DNA from: Shewanella sp. OPT22
GTDB lineage: Bacteria; Pseudomonadota; Gammaproteobacteria; Enterobacterales; Shewanellaceae
Length of the DNA stretch: 39,564 bases
Direction: 5' to 3'
NCBI RefSeq assembly: GCF_004168585.1
Contig: NZ_PGVH01000007.1
Span: 1-39,564 of the forward strand
Under the pieces are notes generated by a model. It did no database searches, was not told the origin of the DNA, and saw nothing but the letters and a program-made list of their open reading frames with translations. Position numbers and translations under genes: made by a program. Positions 8,681 through 18,580 of this stretch are shown in pieces; position 1 is the first letter of the stretch, and the number at the start of each line of letters is the position of its first letter.

Positions 8681-10789
8681 TTACTCCGCGCTTTCTTCAG
8701 CAGCTTTCTTTTCTACTGCTTCTTTAATAGAAAGACGTACACGGCCTTGGCGATCAACTTCCATCACCTTAACTTTAACTTCTTGACCCATTTGCAAATG
8801 GTCAGATACGTTAGCTACACGCTCTTCACTGATTTGTGAAATGTGAACTAGACCGTCTTTACCAGGAAGAATGTTAACGAATGCACCGAAGTCTACGATA
8901 CGGATAACCTTACCGTCATAGATACGACCCACTTCAACCTCAGCAGTTAGTTCTTCAATACGACGAATCGCTTCGCGAGTATCATCACCGCTTGAAGAAG
9001 CAATACGTACTGAGCCATCATCATCCAGCTCAATCGTTGTGTTCGTTTCTTCAGTAAGGGCACGAATAACTGCGCCACCTTTACCGATAACATCACGGAT
9101 TTTCTCTGGGTTGATTTTGATAGTTGTGATACGTGGAGCGTGATCAGAAATATCATCACGGTGAGTACCAATCGCTGAATCCATCACGTTTAGGATGTGG
9201 ATACGAGCGCCCATTGCTTGTTGAAGCGCAATGTCCATGATCTCTTTCGTGATACCTTCAATCTTGATGTCCATTTGAAGAGCTGTAATACCACCACGAG
9301 TACCAGCTACTTTAAAGTCCATATCACCTAAGTGATCTTCATCACCTAAAATGTCAGAAAGTACTACGAAGTCATCACCTTCTTTAACAAGACCCATTGC
9401 AATACCAGCAACAGAAGCCTTGATTGGCACACCTGCATCCATAAGTGCAAGAGAAGTACCACAAACAGAAGCCATTGAGCTTGAACCATTTGATTCAGTG
9501 ATCTCTGATACAACTCGTACTGAGTATGGGAATTCAGTTTCTGATGGCATAACTGCATTAATACCACGCCATGCTAGCTTACCGTGACCAATTTCACGAC
9601 GCTTAGGCGAACCAACCATACCTGTTTCACCAACAGAATAAGGAGGGAAGTTATAATGAAGCATAAAGCGATTTGTTCTTTCGCCCATGATGCTATCAAT
9701 TTTTTGAGCATCACGTTCAGTACCAAGCGTCGCAGCAACCAATGCTTGAGTTTCACCACGAGTAAACACAGCACTACCATGAGTACGTGGTAATACGCCA
9801 GCCAAAACATCTAGACCACGAACCATATCAGGCTCACGACCATCGATACGAGGCTCGCCACGGATGATACGGCCACGAACAACGTTTTTCTCTAGAGTAC
9901 CTAGTAATTTATCAACTTCGCCCAAGTCAATGTCTGCATCTTCTGCAACCATTTGGTCTTTAGCGTTGTTTTTCAATTCAATTACTGCATCACGGCGTTC
10001 ATGCTTAGCTGTGATTTCATACGCTTTACCCATTGCGTCTTCAGCAATAGTTTTGATTTTTGCGTATAAGTCTTCGTTTTGCTCTGGCGCAGTCCAATCC
10101 CACTCAGGCTTAGCAACTTCTGCTTTGAACTCTGTAATGGCATCAACAACAACTTGTTGTTGGTCATGACCATATACCACAGCACCTAGCATTACTTCTT
10201 CAGGCAATGCCTTTGCTTCTGACTCAACCATCAGTACTGCAGATTGTGTACCAGCAACAACTAAATCAAGTTGACTACCGTCTTTTTGATCGATGTTTGG
10301 ATTTAGAACATATTCGCCATCTTTGTACCCAACGCGTGCCGCACCCAATGGGCCGTTGAACGGGATACCAGAAATAGACAATGCCGCTGAAGTACCAATC
10401 ATTGAAACAATATCTGGCTCAATGTTTGGATCAACAGAAACGACAGTAATGATTACTTGAACTTCGTTCATGAAACCATTAGGGAATAATGGACGGATAG
10501 GACGGTCGATTAAACGAGCAATAAGAGTTTCATCTTCCGATGGACGGCCTTCACGTTTGAAGAAACCACCTGGAATTTTACCAGCCGCATACGTCTTTTC
10601 TTGGTAGTTAACCGTTAATGGAAAAAATCCACGGCTCAAGTCGGTATCTTTTTTACCAACGACAGTCACTAATACAGTGGTGTCGCCCATACTTGCTAGA
10701 ACTGCTGCGTCAGCTTGACGTGCAATAACTCCGGTTTCCAAAGTAACGGTATGCTGACCGTATTCAAAACTCTTTACAATAGGATTCAC
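8681..10789 (-). CDS. pnp: Polynucleotide phosphorylase
   Basis: This is a 3'-5' phosphorolytic exoribonuclease and degradosome component. Two RNase PH-like domains flank a helical domain, followed by a KH domain ([19 protein letters not shown]) and an S1 domain ([20 protein letters not shown]). The C-terminus ends [11 protein letters not shown]-like, as in relatives. I place the start at GTG 10789 (product then [12 protein letters not shown]..., 702 aa), because AAGGA sits nine bases before this GTG but directly abuts the ATG at 10798, too close to serve it. Normally pnp is co-transcribed with rpsO; here about 4 kb with other genes intervenes, so it must have its own promoter in the 10790-10938 leader. 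Confidence 0.95.
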   Translation of the reverse strand: MNPIVKSFEYGQHTVTLETGVIARQADAAVLASMGDTTVLVTVVGKKDTDLSRGFFPLTVNYQEKTYAAGKIPGGFFKREGRPSEDETLIARLIDRPIRPLFPNGFMNEVQVIITVVSVDPNIEPDIVSMIGTSAALSISGIPFNGPLGAARVGYKDGEYVLNPNIDQKDGSQLDLVVAGTQSAVLMVESEAKALPEEVMLGAVVYGHDQQQVVVDAITEFKAEVAKPEWDWTAPEQNEDLYAKIKTIAEDAMGKAYEITAKHERRDAVIELKNNAKDQMVAEDADIDLGEVDKLLGTLEKNVVRGRIIRGEPRIDGREPDMVRGLDVLAGVLPRTHGSAVFTRGETQALVAATLGTERDAQKIDSIMGERTNRFMLHYNFPPYSVGETGMVGSPKRREIGHGKLAWRGINAVMPSETEFPYSVRVVSEITESNGSSSMASVCGTSLALMDAGVPIKASVAGIAMGLVKEGDDFVVLSDILGDEDHLGDMDFKVAGTRGGITALQMDIKIEGITKEIMDIALQQAMGARIHILNVMDSAIGTHRDDISDHAPRITTIKINPEKIRDVIGKGGAVIRALTEETNTTIELDDDGSVRIASSSGDDTREAIRRIEELTAEVEVGRIYDGKVIRIVDFGAFVNILPGKDGLVHISQISEERVANVSDHLQMGQEVKVKVMEVDRQGRVRLSIKEAVEKKAAEESAE

Positions 10790-10959
10790 TAGACCCATTC
10801 CTTAATATTTACCTTAATTTTCGGGCATAAGTATACTTTAAATACAGTACATGAATAAAGCACCTATACTGATCTATCGTGGATATCACAAATATTTCAT
10901 GATAAATGCCTCATTTAGGCACTAACTCGTTATAAATTTTGGGAAAAAGAACTTCAAGG

Positions 10960-13026
10960 ATGACAGCAATATTTTCTTCTTTAACTTGGAAGCAGGCATT
11001 TCTGGCGCTAAAAACAACGCTGCTGTTTGCTGTATTCATTTTTGTCATCGAATTTATTATTACCGTAAAGTCTGAACAACACCGACTCAAAGCTAATCAG
11101 CAGCAACTCATTCAACGTTTAGAGCAAGTCTGCCTTCAAGACAGGAACACTGAAACGCTGCCATTAGCTGAAAAGTTGGTCGACTTATCGCTCAATTTAC
11201 CTTGGGTTAAATCTGTTGAAGTTGAACTCAGTAATGGGGGACGCTTTTTCAGTGCTAATAAGCAACAGAAAACACCTCAATCATTCATTTCCAATACCGT
11301 TGCCAATTTTGTTGATGAGGCAGAAACAAGCACTCACTTACTCTATAGGACAGGGTTACTCTTTAAAAAAGTAAGCACTGCAACGAAAAAACCTTTTGCC
11401 AAAGTGACTCTTAGCTATGACGAACAGTACATAAGCTCGCAGCTTACAACGCATCTCAAGCATACGTTTTTAATCTCTTTGAGCGGCGCATTTGGCTTAA
11501 CGCTTATTCTTGCGTTCGTGTTCCATCAATTTCTGACACGGCCAGTTGTACACATCTGTGAATCCATGGATAGAATTAACCCTGAAGCCCCTAAAGACAG
11601 TTTGCTACCTCGGTTAATCCATCATGGAAAAAGCGAATTAGGCACCTTAGTAACAAAGTTCAATCAGGTTCTGATTCAATTTGATGCAACACAAGCTAAG
11701 TTAAGAAAGTTGGCAACGAAAGATACATTAACAGGGCTGCCCAACCGTACCTTACTGCTTGAAACCGTACAAATTGCAATTCAACGCACTAAAAGTCAAC
11801 GGAGAACATTCGCTATTTTTTACATTGATTTAGACCGTTTTAAAAACATCAATGATTCTTTAGGGCATGACATAGGTGACCGGTATCTAACAAGAGTTGC
11901 TAGAACTTTAAAACGCCACACTGGAGAGAAGGGAGTCGTTGCACGCTTAGGTGGCGACGAATTTGCGATCGTAGTTAATGATATTCAGGACCCAAACCGA
12001 GCTGGCGAATTTGCGCGTAAACTATTGGAACAAATTCAACTGCCACTTCAACTTAATGGTCATGAGCTTCACCCTGACGCCGCTGTTGGTATTTCATTAT
12101 TTCCCGATGATGGGCACACAGCAGAAGATTTGATTCGTCGTGCTGAAACCGCAATGTATAACGCCAAAAATCTTGAGTACGGAAATTGGGAATTCTTTAA
12201 CCACAAAATGACCGAGAATGCGGTAGCTTCATTAGAATTAGAAGCAGAACTACACTCTACCATTATGCGCGAACTCGACAGCGATGCACCACTCGAGGAA
12301 CTGCAGCTTTTTTACCAACCGAAAATCGATTTAACAACTGGAAAGCTGTGTGGAGCTGAAGCACTTATTCGTTGGAAAAAAGAAGGTAAATTGATTTCAC
12401 CAGCAAAATTTATTCCTATCGCTGAGCAATCTAACTTAATCATCACCCTAGGTCGATGGGTCATTAAAGATGCTTGCAGAACGATAGCTCACTGGTCAAA
12501 AAGCTATAATCAGGTACCCAAAATCGCAATCAATATTGCTGCAAGGCATTTTGTTGATCCTAATTTAATAAAGCAAATCAAAGCCGCAACGCATCAAAAT
12601 AATATTGCACCAGAGTTATTAGAAATAGAGATCACCGAAGGCTCGTTCATAAATAATATTCAACTAGCGATAGCTCGTATAGAACAGTTGCAAAAAGCCG
12701 GGTTTAAAGTGGCTATTGATGATTTCGGTACAGGCTACTCTTCGCTATCTTATTTAAAGCTATTACCGATTAATACCTTAAAAATTGATCGGGCGTTTAT
12801 AGAAGGTTTGCCTGAAAATGACGCAATCGCAAAGACAATATTGTTGCTCGGAGAACAAATGAACTTTGATATTGTGGCAGAAGGCATTGATGAAAAAAAG
12901 CAACTGGAATGGCTTAAAGAGCATCAATGCCATATTGGCCAAGGCTTTTTATTCAGTAAACCACTTTCTAAAGAAGAGTTTGAAAACAGCTATCTATCAC
13001 CACTTCAAAACGAGCTAGAGCTCTAA
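10960..13026 (+). CDS. Membrane GGDEF-EAL c-di-GMP phosphodiesterase/cyclase
   Basis: This 688-residue inner-membrane signalling enzyme has TM1 about 17-36, a periplasmic region of about 130 residues, TM2 about 166-190, a HAMP-like segment, a GGDEF domain and an EAL domain. The cyclase signature is canonical (RLGGDEFAIV, GGDEF about 331-335), but the RxxD inhibitory site expected five residues upstream is missing. The EAL domain keeps its metal and catalytic motifs: GAEALIRW (E about 467), INIAAR, LEIEITEG, IDDFGTGYSSL, LKID, AEGIDEKKQ and QGFLFSKPL. It should therefore hydrolyse c-di-GMP, and synthesis is also possible. The ATG at 10960 has GGGAAAAAGA nine bases upstream; an in-frame TTG at 10939 is less likely. 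I remember a GGDEF/EAL gene between rpsO and pnp in Shewanella. Confidence 0.93.
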   Translation: MTAIFSSLTWKQAFLALKTTLLFAVFIFVIEFIITVKSEQHRLKANQQQLIQRLEQVCLQDRNTETLPLAEKLVDLSLNLPWVKSVEVELSNGGRFFSANKQQKTPQSFISNTVANFVDEAETSTHLLYRTGLLFKKVSTATKKPFAKVTLSYDEQYISSQLTTHLKHTFLISLSGAFGLTLILAFVFHQFLTRPVVHICESMDRINPEAPKDSLLPRLIHHGKSELGTLVTKFNQVLIQFDATQAKLRKLATKDTLTGLPNRTLLLETVQIAIQRTKSQRRTFAIFYIDLDRFKNINDSLGHDIGDRYLTRVARTLKRHTGEKGVVARLGGDEFAIVVNDIQDPNRAGEFARKLLEQIQLPLQLNGHELHPDAAVGISLFPDDGHTAEDLIRRAETAMYNAKNLEYGNWEFFNHKMTENAVASLELEAELHSTIMRELDSDAPLEELQLFYQPKIDLTTGKLCGAEALIRWKKEGKLISPAKFIPIAEQSNLIITLGRWVIKDACRTIAHWSKSYNQVPKIAINIAARHFVDPNLIKQIKAATHQNNIAPELLEIEITEGSFINNIQLAIARIEQLQKAGFKVAIDDFGTGYSSLSYLKLLPINTLKIDRAFIEGLPENDAIAKTILLLGEQMNFDIVAEGIDEKKQLEWLKEHQCHIGQGFLFSKPLSKEEFENSYLSPLQNELEL

Positions 13027-13144
13027 TTTATAATGAATTTTTACTGAATTCTTTATTAATCTTTATTCATTAATATTGCAGTTACCCCGCAATCGACTTA
13101 AATAAAGTTATAAGGCCGAAATTTTGCATGGAGGTCAGTGCGTT

Positions 13145-14161
13145 ATGTCGATAGTTACAGAAAGTGGCCCACAAGCAACCTATACTCGTGAGCAATTACG
13201 AAATATTGTCGTACGCCAAATTTGGGGGAACAGCTTAGACCCTATTTATCCGAAACTGACTATCGGCCAATATGAATATGATCTAATTACTCCACTCGAC
13301 AGAACCTCCTTACATGAGAACTTTTATACAAACAGTCCATATAAAGGTGATGACTATACTCCACAACCTTTTACAGTTAGGAGGTGTAGTCCTCAAGCAA
13401 AACCTAGTTGGATTAATCGATTCTTCTTCAATAAATTTAATAAAGCAGAAAAGCAAAAACGTAAACTTGAAAAAGTGCTGAATCAAATTCTAAAAGAAGA
13501 GAGTTATTCGACATCCAGTTTATCAAACCCAATGCAAACTCTTATTGAAGACTGTATAGAAAGAGAAAAGCCAACTTTATTTGATACCACAGAGCTAACT
13601 CTTCCTTACCCAGCACCTTCTACAAAAATAGAATTCGAAGATTCATATTCAAGCCAAGCCACTGACAGTGACTACGACTCAGATAATCGTTCAGAAATCA
13701 GTTCCGTCACATTAAATAGTGAGTCACCAGCAAGAAGTCTTAGTACCGCTTCAATTCGAAATCGTTTGAAGCAAGAGTCCGACACTGATTCTGCAATTGA
13801 TGTACATGTGCCAAGAAAAAATAGAGCTAATAAATACCAAGACTTTATTTTGGAAAGCGTGCAACTCCCTACGAGTAGTATCAACTTAACAACGTCGAGC
13901 TTTAAAGACAGATGTCCCGTCACTTATCGACCTTTAACACCTGAAAATACCTTATGCATTGAATACCAAGGTACTAGAACATTACTCTCTAGAACTGCAG
14001 TTAGAACATTAATTGTGGATAGTGAAGCAGCACTTGAACACCAAAGCTTAAGTAATACATTAAAAGGCGGAGTGCTTTGCCAAGTCACAAGTGACAATTA
14101 TGATAAGCAACCAGCAACAACTAGAGTAAAGCGATTTATGCAGAGCTTACTTAATTGGTAA
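13145..14161 (+). CDS. Ser-rich orphan protein with U-box-like C-terminus, candidate effector
   Basis: This is a 338-residue protein that I do not recognise as a family. There is no signal peptide or membrane segment. The N-terminal 80 residues are compact; a basic helix follows (about 95-118, KFNKAEKQKRKLEKVLNQIL). Then comes a long Ser/Asp-rich, probably disordered linker (165-220, TDSDYDSDNRSEISS, QESDTDSAIDV). The C-terminal segment (253-310) has CPVT (C257), a hydrophobic strand and turn with QGT, SRTAVRTLI helix and H299-x-SLS, spaced like U-box domains such as those of NleG type III effectors. This is a pattern impression only. The ATG at 13145 is chosen because GGAGG lies about ten bases upstream. 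It sits alone between the GGDEF/EAL gene and a DUF4156 gene, where relatives have rpsO next. Confidence 0.7.
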   Translation: MSIVTESGPQATYTREQLRNIVVRQIWGNSLDPIYPKLTIGQYEYDLITPLDRTSLHENFYTNSPYKGDDYTPQPFTVRRCSPQAKPSWINRFFFNKFNKAEKQKRKLEKVLNQILKEESYSTSSLSNPMQTLIEDCIEREKPTLFDTTELTLPYPAPSTKIEFEDSYSSQATDSDYDSDNRSEISSVTLNSESPARSLSTASIRNRLKQESDTDSAIDVHVPRKNRANKYQDFILESVQLPTSSINLTTSSFKDRCPVTYRPLTPENTLCIEYQGTRTLLSRTAVRTLIVDSEAALEHQSLSNTLKGGVLCQVTSDNYDKQPATTRVKRFMQSLLNW

Positions 14162-14163
14162 AA

Positions 14164-14190
14164 TTAAAAAGAGGCTTAAAAGCCTCTCTG
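14164..14190 (-). terminator. Terminator between convergent genes (14161 and 14220)
   Basis: The stem AGAGGCT / AGCCTCT (14170-14187) is followed by TTTTTAATTTT on the minus strand and a shorter T-run on the plus strand. It probably serves both the orphan gene and the DUF4156 gene. Confidence 0.75.
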
Positions 14191-14219
14191 TTTAAAAGTG
14201 CTCAAAGGAAAAGGTAACA

Positions 14220-14573
14220 TTACTTCTTACAAAAATACGCTTTCCCTACTACCGTGGTATTTGTTGTTCCTAATGAACCATAGGCATTAGTATTTTTCAT
14301 ATCTTGAATATAAACTACATTAGCGCCATGCTGATGAGCTTTGTTTCTCAGTTCATTTCGAGCACCTATCACCAAATCTTCATTCGGCGTAAAGTCACCC
14401 GTTAGAAAGTTACCTTGTGAACCAACAATTTCTTTAATAAATCGGCATTTAGCTGCATCTGGCGCTGTGTTAACTAATTCTACGTTTTCGGCTTCTGGGT
14501 GAGCCGGAATAGCCGAACAACCAGTTAAAACGGCTGCTACGAACAACATTGAAATCTTAGACTTATACTGCAT
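14220..14573 (-). CDS. DUF4156 family lipoprotein
   Basis: This is a 117-residue small lipoprotein: signal peptide MQYKSKISMLFVAAVLTGC with lipobox LTGC (C19). A compact domain follows, containing CRFIKEIVGSQGNFLTGDF, an ARNELRNKAHQHGANVV helix and strand, and a C-terminal cysteine (YFCKK) that may pair with the CRF cysteine. This is the layout I know for DUF4156 (also seen in RcsF-like small lipoproteins); no function is established. The ATG at 14573 is preferred over an upstream codon at 14600 because AGG lies seven bases upstream and the signal peptide then has a normal length. It is a single-gene unit convergent with the orphan gene. Confidence 0.85.
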   Translation of the reverse strand: MQYKSKISMLFVAAVLTGCSAIPAHPEAENVELVNTAPDAAKCRFIKEIVGSQGNFLTGDFTPNEDLVIGARNELRNKAHQHGANVVYIQDMKNTNAYGSLGTTNTTVVGKAYFCKK

Positions 14574-14689
14574 ATCTGAACCTATATTTAAATCAATCAC
14601 TGATTTAAATAATACAAAGAAATAACACTGAGGTTTGTAACGGTTTGTATGGCGAGTACACTTTTATGTATGGAAGAGGTAATAGAAAC

Positions 14690-14717
14690 GAAAAAAGAGG
14701 CTAAAAAGCCTCTTTTT
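14690..14717 (-). terminator. Terminator of rpsO
   Basis: A perfect stem AAAAAGAGGCT (14692-14702) / AGCCTCTTTTT (14707-14717) with T/A runs lies directly after rpsO. It ends rpsO transcription before the accessory genes, so rpsO and pnp are not one transcript here. Confidence 0.9.
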
Positions 14718-14740
14718 CAAAACTGGGATACGTTGCGAAA

Positions 14741-15010
14741 TTAACGACGTAGACCTAGCTTCTGGATAAGAGCAGTATAACGCTCAGCATCTTTCTTCTT
14801 AAGGTATGCAGTAAGCTTACGACGTGAGCTAACCATACGTAGAAGACCACGACGTGAGTGATGATCATGGATGTGCTCTTTGAAGTGAGATTGCAGGTGG
14901 TTGATTTGTGCAGTCAACAATGCAACTTGAACTTCTACAGAACCAGTATCGTTTTCACCGCGGCTGTATTCAGCTACGATTTTTGCTTTCGCTTCAGGAC
15001 TTAGTGACAT
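14741..15010 (-). CDS. rpsO: 30S ribosomal protein S15
   Basis: This 89-residue protein is the exact usual S15 length. It binds 16S rRNA at the three-way junction of helices 20-22 and organises the 30S platform. Recognisable S15 segments are [40 protein letters not shown] and [13 protein letters not shown], ending IQKLGLRR. The ATG at 15010 is preceded by GGAGAT at the right distance. It is followed by a strong terminator and separated from truB by about 2.2 kb of accessory DNA, whereas related genomes have truB immediately upstream. Confidence 0.98.
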   Translation of the reverse strand: MSLSPEAKAKIVAEYSRGENDTGSVEVQVALLTAQINHLQSHFKEHIHDHHSRRGLLRMVSSRRKLTAYLKKKDAERYTALIQKLGLRR

Positions 15011-15257
15011 GTATATCTCCAAATATTTAAGTCAATTATCTCAAGCCAATCACTAACTCAGCTTGAGGGCTGCGCATTTTAACGCTAAAGCGATGAAAAA
15101 ACAACTTGGGTGAATTGCTGAAGTTCAAAAGAGATAAAACTATCAGGTTTTAATTAATTCACTTACGGTAAACAGGCCGTTTCTGGACATAAGCCGGTTA
15201 GGGTGAATACTCTAAATTGACCTCTTTAACCCATATAAGTCGAAATGAATGTCATAA

Positions 15258-15280
15258 AGAAAGCACTATAAGTGCTTTCT
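15258..15280 (-). terminator. Possible terminator overlapping the end of the hydrolase gene
   Basis: A perfect 10-bp stem AGAAAGCACT / AGTGCTTTCT with a 3-base loop covers the last codons and the stop. The following minus-strand sequence has only a short T stretch, so it may be a weak or Rho-assisted terminator. Confidence 0.45.
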
Positions 15281-16273
15281 AAACCAGTCAACAGTTGCTT
15301 CAATAGCATTAGCAGAATTTTTGGATAAATAATGATCATCGTTAGAGTAAACGATTAATTTATGTGGGATCTTGTTTTTGGAAAATTCAGTAACGAGATT
15401 TTTTGCGTTTTCAACTGACACTCTTTGGTCTTTCTCTCCATGAATGATGAGAATGGGGACTTTTTTAGGTATTTTATCAACCCACTTAGTCACCGAGCGT
15501 TTTTCAAGCTCAACAGCTTTATTTGAATCAAAATTTGGGATTCTGTGTTTAAACATTTGGCTGAATTTAGGTTGTGTTTTCAATGTTAACGGCAAATCAT
15601 AAATACCTGAAGATGTTACTACTGCTTTAACGCTATCAATTTCTTTTAAAGTTAAAAATGTTTGCATTCCACCACGACTACCACCAAACATTCCAATCCG
15701 TGTAGGATCAGCTCCGACGATGTCAGGAATGAATTTAAAAAGCTCTATAACATCATGGACATCCTTGCCACCAAACTCATCAAGCGTATCAGAACTCGTC
15801 AACGAACCTCTGTATTGACTACCTATAATGATGAAGCCTCTATTTGCAATTGGAAACAATGAATTAAATAAATTTCCAAAAACCATAGAGCCATAATTAC
15901 CGTTACCACCTCGGTTATAAACTAAAACAGGCAAACTTTCTTCTGTCTGTTTGGGCTTTATGATAAAGCCTTTTACAATGTTTCCATCTACCGTGTATTT
16001 AAAGTTACGGCAAGATAGACTGGTTTTGTACTCATTGAATTTAATTTCACCAAACCTCTTATCAAAGCTCTCTATTGTCTTAGCGAGCAAGGTAGGTTCT
16101 TTAATTTTTCGTTGTTTTAGTTTTTTAAAAAAATTAATCCATGAATCATAATTTTCAAATGGACCTTGAAAACAATTTTTCTGTTCATGTACCAGATCAT
16201 TTTTAATCAAATTGTTAGCTTGAGTAGTAAAACTACAGGTGATTAGAGATAATATTATTAGACTTTTTTTCAC
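15266..16273 (-). CDS. Secreted alpha/beta hydrolase, prolyl-oligopeptidase-like (S9 type)
   Basis: This 335-residue protein has a signal peptide (KKSLIILSLITCSFTTQA, then NN). The alpha/beta-hydrolase core shows the nucleophile elbow GGSRGG (serine in G-x-S-x-G), the acid in HGEKDQRV and the catalytic histidine in NDDHYL near the C-terminus, so the triad is complete. The architecture resembles the catalytic domain of S9 prolyl oligopeptidases and acyl-peptide hydrolases without the beta-propeller. Peptidase versus esterase activity is undecided. I chose GTG 16273, since AAGGAG lies five bases upstream and gives a clean signal peptide; an upstream ATG at 16306 lacks a site. It is a single gene between rpsO and the hairpin-rich noncoding DNA. 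Confidence 0.85.
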   Translation of the reverse strand: MKKSLIILSLITCSFTTQANNLIKNDLVHEQKNCFQGPFENYDSWINFFKKLKQRKIKEPTLLAKTIESFDKRFGEIKFNEYKTSLSCRNFKYTVDGNIVKGFIIKPKQTEESLPVLVYNRGGNGNYGSMVFGNLFNSLFPIANRGFIIIGSQYRGSLTSSDTLDEFGGKDVHDVIELFKFIPDIVGADPTRIGMFGGSRGGMQTFLTLKEIDSVKAVVTSSGIYDLPLTLKTQPKFSQMFKHRIPNFDSNKAVELEKRSVTKWVDKIPKKVPILIIHGEKDQRVSVENAKNLVTEFSKNKIPHKLIVYSNDDHYLSKNSANAIEATVDWFRKHL

Positions 16274-16439
16274 AATTACTCCTTTTTTGTGATGTATTCT
16301 TGTCATGTCAATACTTCCTCAATCGACATTTTAAACGACACTAAATTATCAGCTAATCTGATGATTTAAAAATTATAAACCAACAAAACGCATAAAAGTA
16401 ATAATATCAAGTGATATTGTTCGAAGCACGTTTTGGGGC

Positions 16440-17211
16440 AATAGTTGGTTAGAAAAGTGCTTCGCACTTTAAAACGCCGTGGGCTTTCCACCCACACCCG
16501 AGCAAAAAGAGATTCTCCAGCAAATCCCTTCTTGCATCATCCCTTGCCGCCCAAACGAAGCTGAGCGTTTCAGATATGATTGAATAAATGCCTAACGCCT
16601 CAGATCGTACATCTTGTACCCCTGAGTTTAGCCCGACATCCATGTCGGGCTCACGTCATTTTACATTCAATAATATCTTCCACAGCTTCAATGGGACTCT
16701 TCGTAGACTGCAAGGTTGTTTGGAATATTTGATTAGAAAGTTACCGTCATGCCCGGGTGCTTTAGTCGGACGTCTAGCGCCTTTTGTACATCCTAAGAAT
16801 ATTTTGCTTATAAAGTAAAGTGATGCTTCGCATCAAAAAGGCACTGGATATCCGTTTTCACGGGTATGACATCAGACCATTATTAAATTCGTCTACAAAT
16901 TTACAGGCTACAACGATTCCCCATGGCAAAGTTGTAATTCATCGTTGATGAAAAATAGCGTAAGCGCAGCAGGACGCTGCGCTAGATTCTGGGGTGCATG
17001 GATGCACCATCAGAAGCGTTAGATATTTTTTATTATAAGAGGGATTATGATTAACTTTGCGGGGCGGCACAGGGGTTTCCAAAGGGGAATTTGCTGAATA
17101 ATTCCCCTTTGGGCGGTGTGGTGTGCAACACCACGACCTTATAAACTTCGAAGAAGTTTCAACAATGAAAGCGCAAGCTTTCAAGCAAATCTCACTTTTG
17201 CTTAAGTGAAC
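16440..17211. repeat. Noncoding region dense in short perfect hairpins
   Basis: No supportable gene lies between the hydrolase and truB. The stretch contains at least ten short dyads with small loops: 16454-16470, 16479-16495, 16631-16650, 16821-16835, 16848-16867, 16963-16983, 16987-17015, 17079-17112 (13-bp perfect arms), 17118-17134, 17143-17159, 17166-17183 and 17192-17209. Stem words differ from one another, so it is not a simple tandem repeat. Short open frames here cross the hairpins and have no ribosome sites. 16274-16440 is AT-rich and holds the hydrolase promoter region. Confidence 0.7.
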
Positions 17212-18159
17212 CTACTTACCTTCTGACAACACAACCAGTCGCTTTGGTTGCAACAAACCTTTCTGGTTCATCTCACCTACTCCAACAAACAACTTATTCT
17301 CGCCTAGAGTAATTCTCACCAATTGTTCAGGTTGCAAATCAGCAGCTGGTACTGCTTGACCTTGCATTAAAGCCTCAAGCAAAGTAATAGGCAAATTCAC
17401 TTCTGGATAACGTGCAACAGCACTGTCCATTGGCAACAAGTGTTTATCGAGTTCAACAAAGCGATGATCGTCTTCAGGTTCTGTACCTTCTACCATTTCT
17501 TGCAACTGTTCTAACGTAACAATGCGCTCGTATGGATAATCCGCGACATGAGTACGACGTAACATGATTACATGAGCACCACAGCCAAGTAATTCACCAA
17601 GATCATCAATGATCGTGCGAATATACGTACCCTTAGAGCAATGAATGTCTAACGTAAGCTCATCACCTTCGAGCTTAATAAATGTCAGATCAAACACCAA
17701 AATAGGACGAGCTTCACGAGGAACCGTAATGCCTTCACGTGCATACTTATACAACGGCTGACCTTGATACTTCAGTGCAGAGAACATGGTCGGCACTTGT
17801 TTTATGTCACCACGGAATTGTTCTAGACCTGCATCTAGCTGCTCTTGAGTAAACTCTACGGGCTTTGTTTCAACAACTTCACCGTCAGAATCACTGGTGT
17901 CTGTACGAACACCCAGTTTAGCGGTAACTAAATAGCGCTTATCTGAGTCTAATAAATGTTGTGAGAATTTGGTCGCTTCACCTAGGCAAATTGGCAACAT
18001 GCCTGTTGCTAACGGATCAAGCGCACCCGTATGTCCTGCTTTTTGTGCATTGAACAAACGTTTTACACGTTGCAAGGCAAAGTTAGAACTCATGCCTGTG
18101 CTTTTATCTAATAAAACAATACCGTTTACTAGCCGACCTTTTTTAGAGCGACGAGCCAT
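17212..18159 (-). CDS. truB: tRNA pseudouridine(55) synthase
   Basis: This 315-residue protein makes pseudouridine 55 in the T-loop of tRNAs. The catalytic aspartate is in the [19 protein letters not shown] motif (residues about 41-60). [20 protein letters not shown] and the C-terminal PUA-like region are present. It overlaps the rbfA stop in a TAATG arrangement at 18157-18161, implying translational coupling. Downstream, where rpsO would be expected, lies the hairpin-rich region; no strong T-tract terminator is obvious directly after the gene. Confidence 0.97.
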   Translation of the reverse strand: MARRSKKGRLVNGIVLLDKSTGMSSNFALQRVKRLFNAQKAGHTGALDPLATGMLPICLGEATKFSQHLLDSDKRYLVTAKLGVRTDTSDSDGEVVETKPVEFTQEQLDAGLEQFRGDIKQVPTMFSALKYQGQPLYKYAREGITVPREARPILVFDLTFIKLEGDELTLDIHCSKGTYIRTIIDDLGELLGCGAHVIMLRRTHVADYPYERIVTLEQLQEMVEGTEPEDDHRFVELDKHLLPMDSAVARYPEVNLPITLLEALMQGQAVPAADLQPEQLVRITLGENKLFVGVGEMNQKGLLQPKRLVVLSEGK

Positions 18160-18560
18160 TAAGCCGTCTCCTCATCATCACGATCGCTTGATTTTGCTTT
18201 TTCTTGGTCTTTAATAACTACTTCAGTCACTAAAGTAGACATACGCATGCCTTCTACTAACGAGCTATCATACTCGAACTTTAATTCAGGCATCACACGT
18301 AATTTCATACGCCCTGCGACTAGACTACGAATGTAACCAGAAGCCTTTGTTAAAGCAGCAAGCTTCTCTTGAATTTGTTCAGGGTTTTCATCAAAAAAAG
18401 TTACATATACTTTTGCAAAACTAAGGTCACGTGACACATCAACATCATTGACTGTCACCATACCAATGCGAGGGTCTTTCATGTCTCGCTGTATCACCAT
18501 CGCCAACTCCTGTTGAAGTTGTTGACCAATGCGACGGGTACGACTGAATTCTTTAGCCAT
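18159..18560 (-). CDS. rbfA: 30S ribosome-binding factor A
   Basis: This 133-residue KH-like cold-shock protein acts in late 16S rRNA/30S maturation. It contains the family segments [47 protein letters not shown] and the helix ending in [16 protein letters not shown], with an acidic C-terminal tail. It is preceded by a hairpin that separates it from infB and is translationally coupled to truB. Confidence 0.97.
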   Translation of the reverse strand: MAKEFSRTRRIGQQLQQELAMVIQRDMKDPRIGMVTVNDVDVSRDLSFAKVYVTFFDENPEQIQEKLAALTKASGYIRSLVAGRMKLRVMPELKFEYDSSLVEGMRMSTLVTEVVIKDQEKAKSSDRDDEETA

Positions 18561-18580
18561 TTTATTTACTCAAATAAACA

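Noticed and set aside
16449-16818. Overlapping short open frames on both strands in the hairpin-rich region
   Set aside because: They run through palindromic DNA, lack ribosome sites and have no recognisable protein character.
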